Below, piece after piece: positions 12,001 to 21,499 of a stretch of 64,000 nt of DNA. This DNA comes from Nymphaea colorata (Eukaryota > Streptophyta > Magnoliopsida > Nymphaeales > Nymphaeaceae), in the NCBI RefSeq assembly GCF_008831285.2, contig NC_045146.1, forward strand, positions 248,001 to 312,000. Reading direction: 5' to 3'. Both the position numbers and the translations under genes were made by a program. Under the pieces are notes generated by a model. It ran no database searches. It worked only from the letters and a program-made list of their open reading frames with translations, and was not told the origin of the DNA. Each line of letters starts with the position of its first letter. Position 1 is the first letter of the stretch.

Positions 12001-13873
12001 AGTTCTTTCCTCCATGGTGGTGGATCTACTTTTGCTCTTGTGTGTGTGTGTATGTGTTTGTTTTTTTATTTTTTTATTTTATTTTTTTACTTCTCCATCT
12101 GCTGGATGAGTCATACTGTTATACCTCCTTGTTTATTTCTTTCATGTGGTTACCTCATGTATGCTATTGTTCATAGTTCATACTCTGTGTGCATCTGTTT
12201 TGAGTGGATGCTCCATGTTCGATTGGAAGGTGTTACTTAAATTGTTCAGATGGTGCTGGAAGCTAGTTGTTACAGTAGATACATTATCAGTGTGTGGCTT
12301 TTCTTCAATAAAGTGTGCTTTCTGACTTGTAAAAAATATTGTGAGATTGAATGACTTTACTTGAACTGCCAATTGGCTGCACTAATGGTCTTCAGGATGC
12401 ACATGCCTGTTGCTACCTACGTGTTGGTGCCCTGGAGAATTCTTTTGACACAATGTACTTTGAGCATCTATTAGTTCAGAATCGTGTGGATGCTTCTGCA
12501 TTTGCAGCAAGTCTGTCAGTTTTGGAACTGTAGCATTTCTTTTGCTGAGATGCTTTGTTGTATGTGAGCATTTGTTATAAAAGCTCCAGCTTGATGTTTA
12601 TTCATATAATATAATTGATATAGCAGGCAAAGGTCGGCTAGTGGTAGAGGACAGCGGCATGACTCAACAAAAAAAGTACAAAGGGAATCCAAAGCCATTC
12701 CAGCTCCTGAGGCAAATGCCGAGTTGCTTGCTTCATTGCAGGTAAAAAAACTAATCCGTGATCTTCCTTTAAGTTTTCCTCCTACTGCTTTGCAGACTCG
12801 GAACTAATTTAAGGGTAGAAAAGATGCCTCTACTGTTACTGCATGGATGCAAAATCTAAAATTGAGTTTGGTCATTAAACCCTGTCTTATACAAACTTGA
12901 GAAATTCAGCTTTAGTAAAGGTCCGAGAGGGCGGGAAAGACCTCCTACTTTGTGTGCAAAGCCATTTAGACCAATTACTAACGGTATCATGTTACTTTTA
13001 TTGGGTTCAGAAACGTCAAGTTCAACCTAGTACAAGAAGCACAAGTGAGAAGTTTCACATGCATCAGGAAGACATGGCTTCTGGATTTCCAATTGATCCG
13101 CCAAAACAACATGTCATTGTGGAAGCAAGTGCTGTCTCACAGGCGTACCCTCGAGATAAAATTTCTCTTTCTGGTCCTCTAGTGCACCCTTCTGCATGGG
13201 CAAAGAGGCAGAAGAACGAGGATGGTACCCCCAAAGATTCAATATCTCGTGATTTATCTTCCTTGTCAAGCCTAGTGGCTGCAGGAAGAACTGTCAGGCC
13301 TGATGGCCACAAAGAAACGGGCGGACCACTCCGGGACCAGTCATTTGTTGGAGGTGAGGTGTTGAGTTTGGGGAGCAGGGCATCCCATTCAAGGGCTGAT
13401 CAAGATCAAATGCATTTTCAAGGGCGAATGAGCACTCATCAAAGAAAAGATGCCAAGACATCGCAAAAGGACCAAAGCCTGGTACGGTCTTTCATTTTCT
13501 GCGTCTTTTGTTCTTGTTTAAAATCTCAGTAGATCCTCCAAGAAAGAGGAGGGTAGTGCTGGAAAAGAGGTTGGATATGCTGGATGTCTGATCCAATTTC
13601 TTGTATTTTGATTGTCAATCAAACATGCCAAGTGCGTTGGTACGAATGCCACAAGCTTTCTTGGTTTCTACTTCTTTATACACTTTTACTGAGTTAGCCT
13701 TTTAACTGCAGGCGTATGGACCAAAAGGAAACAAAATTCACTACTCTGGTCCACTTGTTCGATCAGGGAACATTGATCAGGTGCTAAAGGACCATGAACG
13801 GCAGATCCAGGAGGCTGTTCGCCGGGCACGTCTGGACAAGGTCAAAATTGCGAGAATCCCTGCTGGTGGTTGA
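3705..13873 (+). CDS. CDK-like Ser/Thr protein kinase (At1g54610/IBS1 type), 8 coding exons
   Basis: Coding exons: 3705-4133, 5345-5629, 5724-6041, 7091-7318, 11423-11523, 12627-12741, 13011-13481, 13712-13873. All have GT-AG borders and one continuous frame of 702 residues, typical for this plant family. The N-terminus MGCLCFK is a myristoylation/palmitoylation signal, suggesting membrane attachment. The kinase domain runs from about residue 138 to 430: glycine loop IGQGTYSNVY (144-153), ATP lysine in VALKK (K167), MARE helix in the PSTAIRE position, HRDIKGSN (D262), DFG (280-282) and activation segment TSRVVTLWYRPPELLLG. The family tail follows (FFNTKPYACDPSSLP, then LVHPSAWAKR and HYSGPL). 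The catalytic set is complete, so it should be active; relatives are linked to CDKC-like and defence-priming kinases. In-frame ATGs occur at both 3702 and 3705; only 3705 places Gly at position 2. Intron 4 (7319-11422) is 4.1 kb and full of MITEs. Confidence 0.92.
6433..6821 (+). mobile_element. AT-rich MITE-like element, copy A, in kinase intron 4
   Basis: This low-complexity element has inverted ends, TAGTCACAAA at the left and TTTGTGACTA at the right. Most of its interior is runs of A and T with ACGTTTTT-like blocks. Its right half is nearly the reverse complement of the block at 8408-8763, so two copies lie in opposite orientation in the same intron. No clear target-site duplication was found, so the superfamily is open; a Mutator-like or foldback MITE is possible. 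Confidence 0.6.
7679..8763 (-). mobile_element. AT-rich MITE-like element, copy B, split by a hAT-like insert
   Basis: This is the inverted partner of copy A (6433-6821). It begins TAGTCACAAATAAC at 7679 and ends in TATGACTA at 8763. It is interrupted after its first 14 bases by a 707-bp insertion (7693-8399). Removing the insert and one 8-base duplicate joins TAGTCACAAATAAC to GTCTCGGAGTTTTA, which matches the end of copy A in reverse orientation (TAGTCACAAAAAAC, then GTCTCGGAGTTTTA). The hAT-like element therefore arrived second. Confidence 0.65.
7693..8399. mobile_element. hAT-like non-autonomous transposon, 707 bp, with 8-bp target duplication
   Basis: The element is flanked by a perfect 8-base duplication, CAAATAAC, at 7685-7692 and 8400-8407. 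Its ends are inverted: CAGTGTTGTA at the left and the complement of CAATGTTGTA at the right, one mismatch in ten. An 8-bp duplication with CA(G/A)TG-like termini is the hAT signature. Both subterminal regions carry many copies of ACGATACG in both orientations, as expected of transposase-binding sites. The interior includes a GAA/GAT-rich stretch (about 7999-8060) that would encode an acidic tail on the + strand. This may be a remnant of a transposase C-terminus, but I cannot confirm it. No intact transposase is present. Confidence 0.8.
9034..9330. mobile_element. (TA)n-flanked MITE, copy 1 (Micron-like)
   Basis: A (TA)n tract (9034-9073) is followed by about 245 bases (GAAATTGAATAGTGACTGGC to CATCATTCACTCACTCA) and then a short TATATAT. 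The inner sequence is related, in reverse orientation, to 38165-38364, which is also enclosed by TA repeats. The pattern fits a MITE that inserts into TA microsatellites, as described for rice Micron elements; membership in that family is inferred. It lies in intron 4 of the CDK-like kinase. Confidence 0.55.
9573..9686. repeat. Foldback hairpin of about 114 bp
   Basis: The arms 9573-9622 and about 9638-9686 are imperfect reverse complements. For example GACGCTAAAAGGTGTCACAA pairs with the complement of a GCCACAAATGGTG-containing arm, with only a few mismatches, around a loop of about 15-20 bases. It lies within intron 4 of the kinase, so it would be transcribed. It could be a tiny foldback MITE or a small-RNA precursor; sequence alone does not decide. 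Confidence 0.6.
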
Positions 13874-15926
13874 TGTGGCTGTTACCAAATTTGTGGTGTT
13901 GTCAAGGGCCAGAGGCGAGAATCTTGCTGTTCTCCACACGCTGTGGTTCGCTTTACGGAGCGCAAGCTGCAGGAAAATGTGCAGTTGCTCCTCAAACTGA
14001 AGATCGAATGCAGTGAGTGGAAATGAGATGTATAGGCGCTCATTGTAGGAAATTCCAATTGCTATTCGGTTCCAAGTTTTTACGAAGGGATAATGGTGCT
14101 GGAATGTTGGCTTCTTTCTAATATATTTATTTGCAGTTTAATTACTCTTATCTGTACTTGCCTACATTTTCTTTTTATATCCACGAGAGAGAGAGAGGTT
14201 CTTCTTTAGGGTTAGTATAATCTTGAACCTGGACTGACCACAGGAAGAGGCGTCCTAAATGTTTGAGCCTGGCGTGATAGGACCAATATGTTGCAATTCG
14301 TTTGGATCTAGTCTCCTAAATTACGTTGGCAGTTGGTTCAGGGTGTTAGAGTATGTTGCATCATTTCCCGGCGTTAATACTTGCACGCACACACACACAC
14401 ACACACACCGAGAGAGAGAGAGAGATGTTAGATGATTCCAACGAATTGGCGGGGAGATCAGAGAAGCTACAACGTAAATCTTAAATCCCCCGTGAGGTCA
14501 TGTGTCCTATGCCTTGAAGACCCAAAATGGTTGTAATGAGCAACCGCAGCTTGGTTATCATGGCCATGACTTCTTGCTTAAGCTGAAGCTTGTTGTACCT
14601 CGTGGCATCAAGGAGACCTTAGATTTCTGTTACTTCTCCGAGGAAGTGTTCATGATGAGGTTTCTCCTCCTGATATCCATGTCTTTCAGGCTCTTAAGAA
14701 GCGTTTGATAATCGAAACACTGCAGTCTTAATACAGTGTTCAACGAATGCGTTACAAAAATGGATACATTTACAGAACAATTCGCGCCAAATAACACAGT
14801 GTTCTTGTTACTAAACGACTCCCCAAGTCAAATCCCTTGAAACTTAAGGCCTTGCAAAAGCTGATTTAGTTTTCTGCTACATGAATCAGAAACAAATGTA
14901 AGGTGGGTCCTCAAAAAGTGAATAGAATCTCAAATAAAACAATGGGTTGCATTGTTAACCCGAAGCGCCCCACCAGAAGAACGGGATTGTTGGCTCATAG
15001 GCGCTTTGCATGAACCATTTTACCTGATCCGATCTCCATTATTAGACCTTTCAAAACTCTACGAAGCCTCCTCGATCCTTCCCTTGAGGCTAATGAGAGC
15101 GCCACGGAAGAAAGAGCAACTGTGCATTGGGCTTGATTTTAGCTGTCCTTTTCAGATGTCTTTAAGGGCCTTTCAACGTCGACCTTTGTCCCAAAACAAG
15201 CCAAAGGCAATGGTTTTCAAACAATTGGATGTCTCCGCCCTGACGGAGACATAATGAATACTAAACATTATTATAATATTTAGGTTTGGTGGAGTCAGAA
15301 ATTTTTTTTCATCAAAAAAACCGAAATAAAGTTTTTAAATTTTGACACGGCCAAAATATCATTTTTCAAAGTTTTATATAGGACAAGCAAAATTTTCTAA
15401 AATTTACATGTATTTTTTTTTAAATTAAGGTGAGGCAAGGGCCCACACGGGCCCCCCTTCCCTCCGCCCCTGGCAAACATAGATAAGGTTCGCACATCTG
15501 ATCTTAGGCAGGAATGACTGTTAGCCAAATTGACTGACAATCCATCTTTCAATGAAAAAGGGCTCTTTTCTTTTTCATCTTTTCGTTTTATTTCTCGGAT
15601 TGGCCGAAAGCAATTCATAGATCCCGATTGACATGGAGGAACAAATAGAACAAGGGTCTGTCCCGTCGAGCTCACAGTTGAAGTGGTAGGTCTTTCGTTT
15701 GGTTAAGAAATTGACAAACTATGTGATGAGTTGGAACTTCTAAGAGCCAATCAAGAAAGGGGAGACCGGACAAGCAGATCATTTTTTTTTTCCACATCAA
15801 TGATTATGTCATTCATACTTGAAATGCTAACTATCTTATGGAAGCCGGAAAATATCACATTTGGGTGGAGTTTCTAAGAAGGCTTTGGAGTAAACATTCT
15901 CCATTTTGAATACTATGGGTTGTAAT
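13874..15926. other. Intergenic region downstream of the CDK-like kinase
   Basis: The first 300 bases are the 3'UTR of the kinase. An (AC)n/(AG)n microsatellite lies at about 14385-14424. The stretches about 14940-15260 and 15480-15790 are less AT-rich than the surroundings. They have open frames of 60-100 codons without recognisable domains, and the block is interrupted by a MITE at about 15286-15472. They may be transferred organelle DNA or gene relics; I could not identify them. Confidence 0.4.
15286..15472. mobile_element. Probable CAGGGGCGGAG-family MITE (diverged copy)
   Basis: The right end CCTCCGCCCCTG and the preceding GGGCCCACACGGGCC-like block match the right ends of the 16249-16440 element. 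The left end (GGTGGAGTCAGAAATTTTT) is a diverged version of the family's GGGCGGAGTTAGGATTTTT start. I did not find a convincing target duplication, so the exact borders are uncertain. Confidence 0.5.
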
Positions 15927-16546
15927 AGGGATGTCAATGAATCAGATTTATATAAGATATTCAGTCAAACTTGTTAAGATAAGTGTAGTGTGGAAAAAGA
16001 ACAAGGACATTTATGTGGTAGTGGGATTGATTCAGATTTTAGAAATGACATTTAATTGGGTTTTCGAATTCATTTTTAAATAAACATATAACTAGATGAC
16101 AAGTATCAATGTAACCATTGAAAGTCATGTATACCTAATATCCATACATTTTGAGAGCGGGACATTAATGCCGTTTGGATTCTATTTGTTTTCAAAATGA
16201 TTTGGACTAGACATGGACTGTGAATTTAAAATTCAGATTTAGATATGGAAGGGCGGAGTTAGGATTTTTTTTTTTAGAGCGGGCCAAATGGTCCAACGAA
16301 CTTATTAGAACAGGACCAAACTAAAACCAGATCCAAAATCTACACTACCCAACTAAAAATTTTCAATTTTTTAATGTATTTTTTTTTTCAGTTAGCTTGG
16401 ATGAAACCATGGCCTAAGCGGGCCCCTTCCCTCCGCCCTCAGATATGGTGTAGATTTTCTTCATTCACATTTGAATATGAATTTAAATCAGAAAATGTGA
16501 ATATATGATAAATTGGATGCAGTAAATCCTATCCATTGACATCCCT
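15927..16546. mobile_element. Dispersed repeat with 13-bp inverted ends (AGGGATGTCAATG)
   Basis: The element starts AGGGATGTCAATG (15927-15939) and ends CATTGACATCCCT (16534-16546), an exact 13-base inverted pair. The interior is full of GGATTTAGAT and GAATTTAAAT-like words. Related sequence recurs at about 23.17-23.6, 25.1-25.4, 56.7-56.95, 58.4-58.7 and 63.64-64.0 kb, so it is an abundant family here. A separate 192-bp MITE is inserted inside it at 16249-16440. No open frame is present. Confidence 0.65.
16249..16440. mobile_element. 192-bp hAT-like MITE nested in the 15927-16546 repeat
   Basis: A perfect 8-base target duplication AGATATGG lies at 16241-16248 and 16441-16448. The ends are inverted, AAGGGCGGAG at the left and CTCCGCCCTC at the right. 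Deleting the element and one duplicate restores a continuous copy of the host repeat, so the nesting order is clear. The 8-bp duplication points to hAT; the element is too short to encode anything. Confidence 0.8.
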
Positions 16547-16970
16547 GAATGGAAATAAATTGCAAGATCAAAAGTACTAGCAGTTTCTCTCTTTCTAAAA
16601 AAAAAAATCTTAATATCATTCATCAATCAGCATAATCCAAATAATTTCAAGGAAGCTGCATACATTAAAAAAATAAAAGTCTTCGAAAAAGAAACGGGTT
16701 TCTATGTACTAGATAATTATTTCTTTTTCAAATTCTAGCAACTAGTTTTCCTTGGAGGATTTGCATCTCAAGGAGGGATAGAAAACTATTTGAAGGAATA
16801 TGAACATGGGTTCTGACTGACCGCCCGTTCCACAAAGATGTCGGCCTGCATGGTCAACCGCTTTTAATATTTACTCAACTTTGACTTCAGTCCATCCATC
16901 CGCCCACCTTTCCTTTTTCTTCTTTTGTTTTTAATTGTTCCATTTGACGATGAAGGATACCTATCGGCTG

Positions 16971-16974
<4 letters not shown>

Positions 16975-17029
<55 letters not shown>
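16975..17029. repeat. (TA)n microsatellite, about 55 bp
   Basis: An uninterrupted TA run, the longest in the window. Flanks are unique sequence with no MITE ends seen. Confidence 0.95.
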
Positions 17030-17031
<2 letters not shown>

Positions 17032-18193
17032 ATTTTTTCCCATATGCAAGGCTTTTTATCAAATCAGACTACTTGGTTCTGGATCCGACCTAACATCACC
17101 AATCTCTACACCAATTCCAAATCCAAGAATCAGCAAGATGTTTATTCTTGACCTAATCCCATTGATTTGGTTGGATATCGGGTTTATTCTAGATCCAAAT
17201 CTTCATTGACCTATCTAAGGCGGGCTGGACATACATTTCTCCATGATCCAGGTTTCACTTTCTGACCAACCAAAATAACTAAGAAATTCTTCCATAACTA
17301 AGAAATTTAGCTTTTAGTCATCTGGAAAGATGAACTGGTTGGATTAGTGGGAGGGTGAAAGTTCATTCTCACAAGCGTTGCTTTTGTGAACTGTAAAAGG
17401 CGGATGGTCGACACTTTAGTTGACTGGTGTATTGCATATCATTTAGGCCTTAAATCAGTCCTTAACCCGAGAAGAGCTTCGGTCTCTTAAAAAATCTCCC
17501 TCTCAAATTTAAATCCCAGATCCAAATCTTTAAATCCCAGATCCAAATCCAGTGATGAGGAGGTCCTAATTTGTTTATCCAGTTGGGGCAATCGAATTTT
17601 CAAGTCGGTAACAGTATAAGATCCGGTCCACCAACTCCTTGTTGAACTGGAAGGGCATTCTCGTCCATTTGGTAGGACGGAACGTGGGACCCACAAAGGC
17701 CTTTTACCCGTACGAACTTGTAGCCGCCTCCTCTTCTCAGACCCGATTTATTGACTTTTGTCAGTTTTGGAATCAACCCTCGGTACGACGGAAACCACAA
17801 GAATATCCTCGCCAACCGAAAAAGAACAATTAATCGACGGCACGGAGAAATTACCCAATGCACTTGAATCGCTTGATTTTCCCCCTACTTTTTGAAATTG
17901 TAAGTTAAAGGTAAATTATTTTCCAAGAATATTAATTTTATTTCTAGAATTAATTACCTGACAAAAAAAAAATTAGAACTCCGCTTTTTAACATGACGGA
18001 AAAAAATGAAAAAAGATAAAAAAAATTCAAGTCCGCGAATGTTTGTGGTTGCGTGCCTTACGTTCTAACCGAGGTTCACTGGGTGACGTAATTGTAATTA
18101 TTGGAAAGAATGGGTTCGTTTTCAGAACGCTGCGCAAGATAAACACAGCTCGGAAGCTGCCGCCTCCGAATCTTTTCCGCCACAGCGCATCCA
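17030..18193. other. Upstream region of the lectin receptor kinase
   Basis: About 17075-17250 carries GGATCCGACC and ATCCAAATC words, probably an old dispersed repeat. About 17480-17860 has moderate GC and short overlapping open frames on both strands, none recognisable. No good TATA box precedes the lectin kinase. A TGACGTAA motif (18084-18091), of the kind bound by TGA/bZIP factors, lies about 100 bases before its ATG; its role is untested. Confidence 0.4.
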
Positions 18194-20278
18194 ATGGGAG
18201 TGGGAGTGAGACTCCCCTGCTCACCGGCGCCGGCCTTCTTCCTCCTCAGCCTCCTCGTCGCCGTCTTCCGGCCGACCTCCGCCGTCGAATTCCTCTTCAA
18301 CGGCTTCAAACCTTCGAATCTATCCCTCTCCGACGATGCCGTCATAGAGTCCACCGGCGTCCTGAAGCTCACTAATGACTCGGTCTTCACCATGGGGCAC
18401 GCGTTCTTTCCCTTCCCCATCCAAACCACCGCCGGCAACGCCACCAAGTCGATCCTCCCTTTCTCCACATCCTTCGTCTTCGCCATCTCCACCCTCCCCA
18501 ACTTCAATCCTGGCCACGGGCTCGCCTTGTTCTTCTCCCCCACCCTCGACATCCGCTCGGCCAGCGCCTCCCAGAACCTCGGCCTCTTCAACTGGTCCTC
18601 CGACGGCCGGCCGGACAACCACATCTTCGCCGTCGAGTTCGATGTCTTCCAGAACGCCGAGTTCAAGGACCCCAACGACAACCACGTCGGCATCGACGTC
18701 AACTCCCTCACCTCCCTCAACGCCACGGCGGCCGGATACTGGCCGGATAACTCCACCGATTTCGTGCCGCTCACCCTCAACAGCGGCGCGAACTACCAAG
18801 CCTGGATCGACTTTTCGGGCGGCGAAGACGGGCGGATCAATGTCAGCATGGCTCCGGCCGGAACGAGGAAGCCACGCCGGCCCCTGATCTCGGCTCCTCT
18901 GAATCTCTCCGCCGTCTTCGAAGACAAAATGTTTGTGGGCTTCTCCTCGGCCTGCGGCAGGCTGGTGGAAAGCCACCGGATTCTGGCGTGGGGATTCAGC
19001 AATTCAGATTTTTCCATCGGAGACCGGATTGTGACGAAGGGGTTGCCGTCATTCGTGCCCGTTTCCCGGAAAAGATCATCGGCTAAATTGATTGGTGGCA
19101 TCTCAGCAGCCATCACGGTAGCATTCATCACGGCCACTGCAATCATTGGGCTCACAATCAGGCGAAGATACCTCAAGAGACGATCAAGGCAAGACATGGA
19201 AGAATGGGAGCAGGAGTTTTGGCCCCATAGGGTCCCCTACGAGGATCTGAAGAGCGCCACCAAGGGATTCAAAGAAGAGAATCTGTTGAAAGATGGAGCA
19301 AATGGGAGAATTTACAGAGGAGTTCTTCCAAATGTAGGGGCTGAAATTGTGGTGAAGTGCATCAATCATGAGTGTGATGAGGGAATGAAGGGATTCCTAT
19401 CAGAGATTTGCAGTGTTGGTAGATTGAAGCACAGGAATCTGGTTGGCTTGAGGGGTTGGTGCAAGAGGGACAGGGTGTTCATGTTGGTGTATGATTTCAT
19501 GAAGAATGGGAGCTTGGACGATTGGATCTTTGGAGGGGATGACTCTAAGAACTTGGATTGGAGGAGCAGGGTTAAGATCTTGAGGGATGTTGGCAATGGG
19601 GTGTTGTACCTTCACGAGGGTTGGGAGGTCAAGGTGTTGCATAGGGACATAAAGGCTAGCAATGTGATGTTGGACCAAGACATGACTGGTAGGCTAGGGG
19701 ACTTTGGCCTGGCTAGGCTCTATGAGCATGGTCAAATGGCTCACACCACCCGCGTCGTCGGCACCATCGGGTACATGGCGCCGGAAGTGGTCAAGGCCGG
19801 CAAGGCGTCGGTCAAGACCGACGTGTTTGGGTTCGGGATGCTGATCTTAGAGGTCGTGTGTGGGAGGCGGCCCATCGAAGAAGGGAAGCCGGAGTTGGTC
19901 AAGTGGCTCTTGGGACTATTAGAGAAGGGCGAGATCTTGAATGCATTGGACCCTAGGCTTAGGGACGAACCCGGGTATGTTGACCTGCACGAGGCAGACA
20001 AGTTCCTAAGGCTTGGTTTGGTATGCACAAGCGAGAACCCTCAAGCCCGGCCGTCAATGAGGCAAGTCGTGAAGGTGCTCGAAGCAGAGGAGGGCGACCA
20101 AGAGGTCGAAGGCTCGAGCGAGGAGCTGAGCTCACTTGTTGGTCTTAGGTCCATCGTGAGTTGGTCCGAGTATGGAAAGAACCCAGTTTTCAGGCACCCC
20201 ACATTGGATCAAGTCCGTGGCTCGTCATCCATCTCAGTTGAACTGTCGGAGTCGGATATCATGATAGAGGGTAGGTGA
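18194..20278 (+). CDS. L-type lectin-domain receptor kinase, LecRK-VII type
   Basis: Single uninterrupted frame of 694 residues, normal for plant LecRKs, which usually lack introns. Residues 1-30 are a signal peptide ending PTSA. The legume-lectin domain spans about 31-275 and keeps the metal-site block VEFDVFQN ... DPNDNHVGID (147-168), plus several N-glycosylation sites. A transmembrane helix lies at about 299-321, then basic RRRYLKRR. The kinase domain (about 350-630) starts after EEWEQEFWPHRVPYEDL, close to Arabidopsis LECRK-VII. K388 is the ATP lysine; HRDIKASN (D485), DFG (503-505) and APE are intact. The glycine loop is degenerate (KDGANGRIYRG, first glycine lost). Expected role: plasma-membrane receptor, defence or pollen signalling as in the family. 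The 5' half is far richer in GC than the 3' half and flanks. A possible poly(A) signal AATAAA lies at 20501. Confidence 0.95.
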   Translation: MGVGVRLPCSPAPAFFLLSLLVAVFRPTSAVEFLFNGFKPSNLSLSDDAVIESTGVLKLTNDSVFTMGHAFFPFPIQTTAGNATKSILPFSTSFVFAISTLPNFNPGHGLALFFSPTLDIRSASASQNLGLFNWSSDGRPDNHIFAVEFDVFQNAEFKDPNDNHVGIDVNSLTSLNATAAGYWPDNSTDFVPLTLNSGANYQAWIDFSGGEDGRINVSMAPAGTRKPRRPLISAPLNLSAVFEDKMFVGFSSACGRLVESHRILAWGFSNSDFSIGDRIVTKGLPSFVPVSRKRSSAKLIGGISAAITVAFITATAIIGLTIRRRYLKRRSRQDMEEWEQEFWPHRVPYEDLKSATKGFKEENLLKDGANGRIYRGVLPNVGAEIVVKCINHECDEGMKGFLSEICSVGRLKHRNLVGLRGWCKRDRVFMLVYDFMKNGSLDDWIFGGDDSKNLDWRSRVKILRDVGNGVLYLHEGWEVKVLHRDIKASNVMLDQDMTGRLGDFGLARLYEHGQMAHTTRVVGTIGYMAPEVVKAGKASVKTDVFGFGMLILEVVCGRRPIEEGKPELVKWLLGLLEKGEILNALDPRLRDEPGYVDLHEADKFLRLGLVCTSENPQARPSMRQVVKVLEAEEGDQEVEGSSEELSSLVGLRSIVSWSEYGKNPVFRHPTLDQVRGSSSISVELSESDIMIEGR

Positions 20279-21037
20279 GAATCCGGCATCAATCCTGGTG
20301 TGAATATGAGAAGTACATTACTTGTATATCTTTGTGTACTTATTCTTTTTCCCACAAGATTTAGTCAATGCTATTGATTCATCAAAAGTTGTCTAGAATT
20401 TTTTTCTGCGTGTTTGCTGTCATTGTTCAAACATCACTTGTGATGAGGCATGTCCAGTTATCCTAATGAAGATGTGAGTGTTTGGGCTGTCAATTCTTTG
20501 AATAAAGGACCAAAAGAGGAGGTCTATGTATAGGTTTTTGTACTTGTGTGGTCATTGTGAAGGTGGAAAAAGGTTCAACATCTGTTGACCACTTAAACTG
20601 CGACATACAATCAAAGTTGGTGTGTTTGTTTGACCACAGATCTTAGATTCGTAGTGATATAAGTTGAATTTATGGATCGAAGGTCGGACCCCCTTTACCC
20701 TTGCAATCCAATCTGACTTTAAATCAGTAGTTTTTCACATATAATGTGCATTTAAGATCCTCAGTTTGTTTTAAATGAGAATCTTGCAACGTAGATCTGA
20801 GACTATCAAACACTACCCAATAAAATTTAGCTTCTTTGCATGTTAGTCGTTTTACAATATCAAACACCAAATTGGTTGCCTTCTCTATTTGAGGACCGAT
20901 CTTGAATTTGGTTGCTTCTGTGGGGGAGAAAACTGAATGAGCTTTGGGAGAACCAAAAATCAACTTGGAGTCTATGAGGACAAATTTTCTTTTCATGTCA
21001 AAAAGAAGAAACCTGAAGCACCATGAGGAAACTTGTG

Positions 21038-21211
21038 CAGTGGAAGGAAGCCAACCTATGGTCGGCGTCGTCGTCGAACTGCGGCGGGTGGAAGAAAAGG
21101 AGGTCGAAGAGAAGAGACCTTCTGCAGTGGAAGGAAGCCAACCTATGGTCGGCGTCGTCGTCCAACTGCGGCGGGTGGAAGAAAAGGAGGTCGAAGAGCA
21201 GAGACCTTCCA
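21038..21211 (+). repeat. 87-bp tandem duplication (29-residue frame)
   Basis: Two copies, 21038-21124 and 21125-21211, differ at only a few bases. Because 87 is a multiple of three, frames stay open through both copies on each strand: EGSQPMVGVVVELRRVEEKE on the + strand, and SSTSFSSTRRS and TTTPTIGWLPST on the - strand. The unit is GC-rich in an AT-rich setting. The surrounding + frame (ATG at 20974 to 21342) could be a small gene or a relic; no family was recognised. Confidence 0.7.
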
Positions 21212-21499
21212 AAGTGCTAGAAGAATTCAATTCAACTAAGAAACCGCTTTGTGTACCAAATGTCAAGGAAAAGATTGGTCAAGTATATTTGATGTCATTG
21301 AAGAAAAAAGGTGAAAAATCCAATCTCTTGACCAACATCTGATAAATATGATTCCGTTTTCATTTGTCATTGATTTTTATGGTAACTACAGTCATTAAGC
21401 CAATGTTCCTACCCTTTTCCTTGACCCACGTACTATTTTTTAGGGGCATGTTTACCATGCCTAATTAATTAATATAGGCCTAACAATGGGTTGACCATA

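Noticed and set aside
14502-14708. 68-codon + frame downstream of the kinase as a small gene
   Set aside because: No recognisable domain or promoter; lies in probable intergenic repeat or relic sequence.
16864-17049. Frame with an (IY)n stretch
   Set aside because: Translation of a (TA)n microsatellite.
18076-18976. Long antisense open frames (234 and 218 codons) under the lectin kinase
   Set aside because: They mirror the GC-rich codons of the lectin domain; they have no family motifs and are fully explained as shadows of the sense gene.
20724-21266. 180-codon minus-strand frame over the 87-bp tandem duplication
   Set aside because: It is created by an in-frame duplication with low-complexity Ser/Thr content; no start or promoter context and no family match, so recorded as a repeat only.
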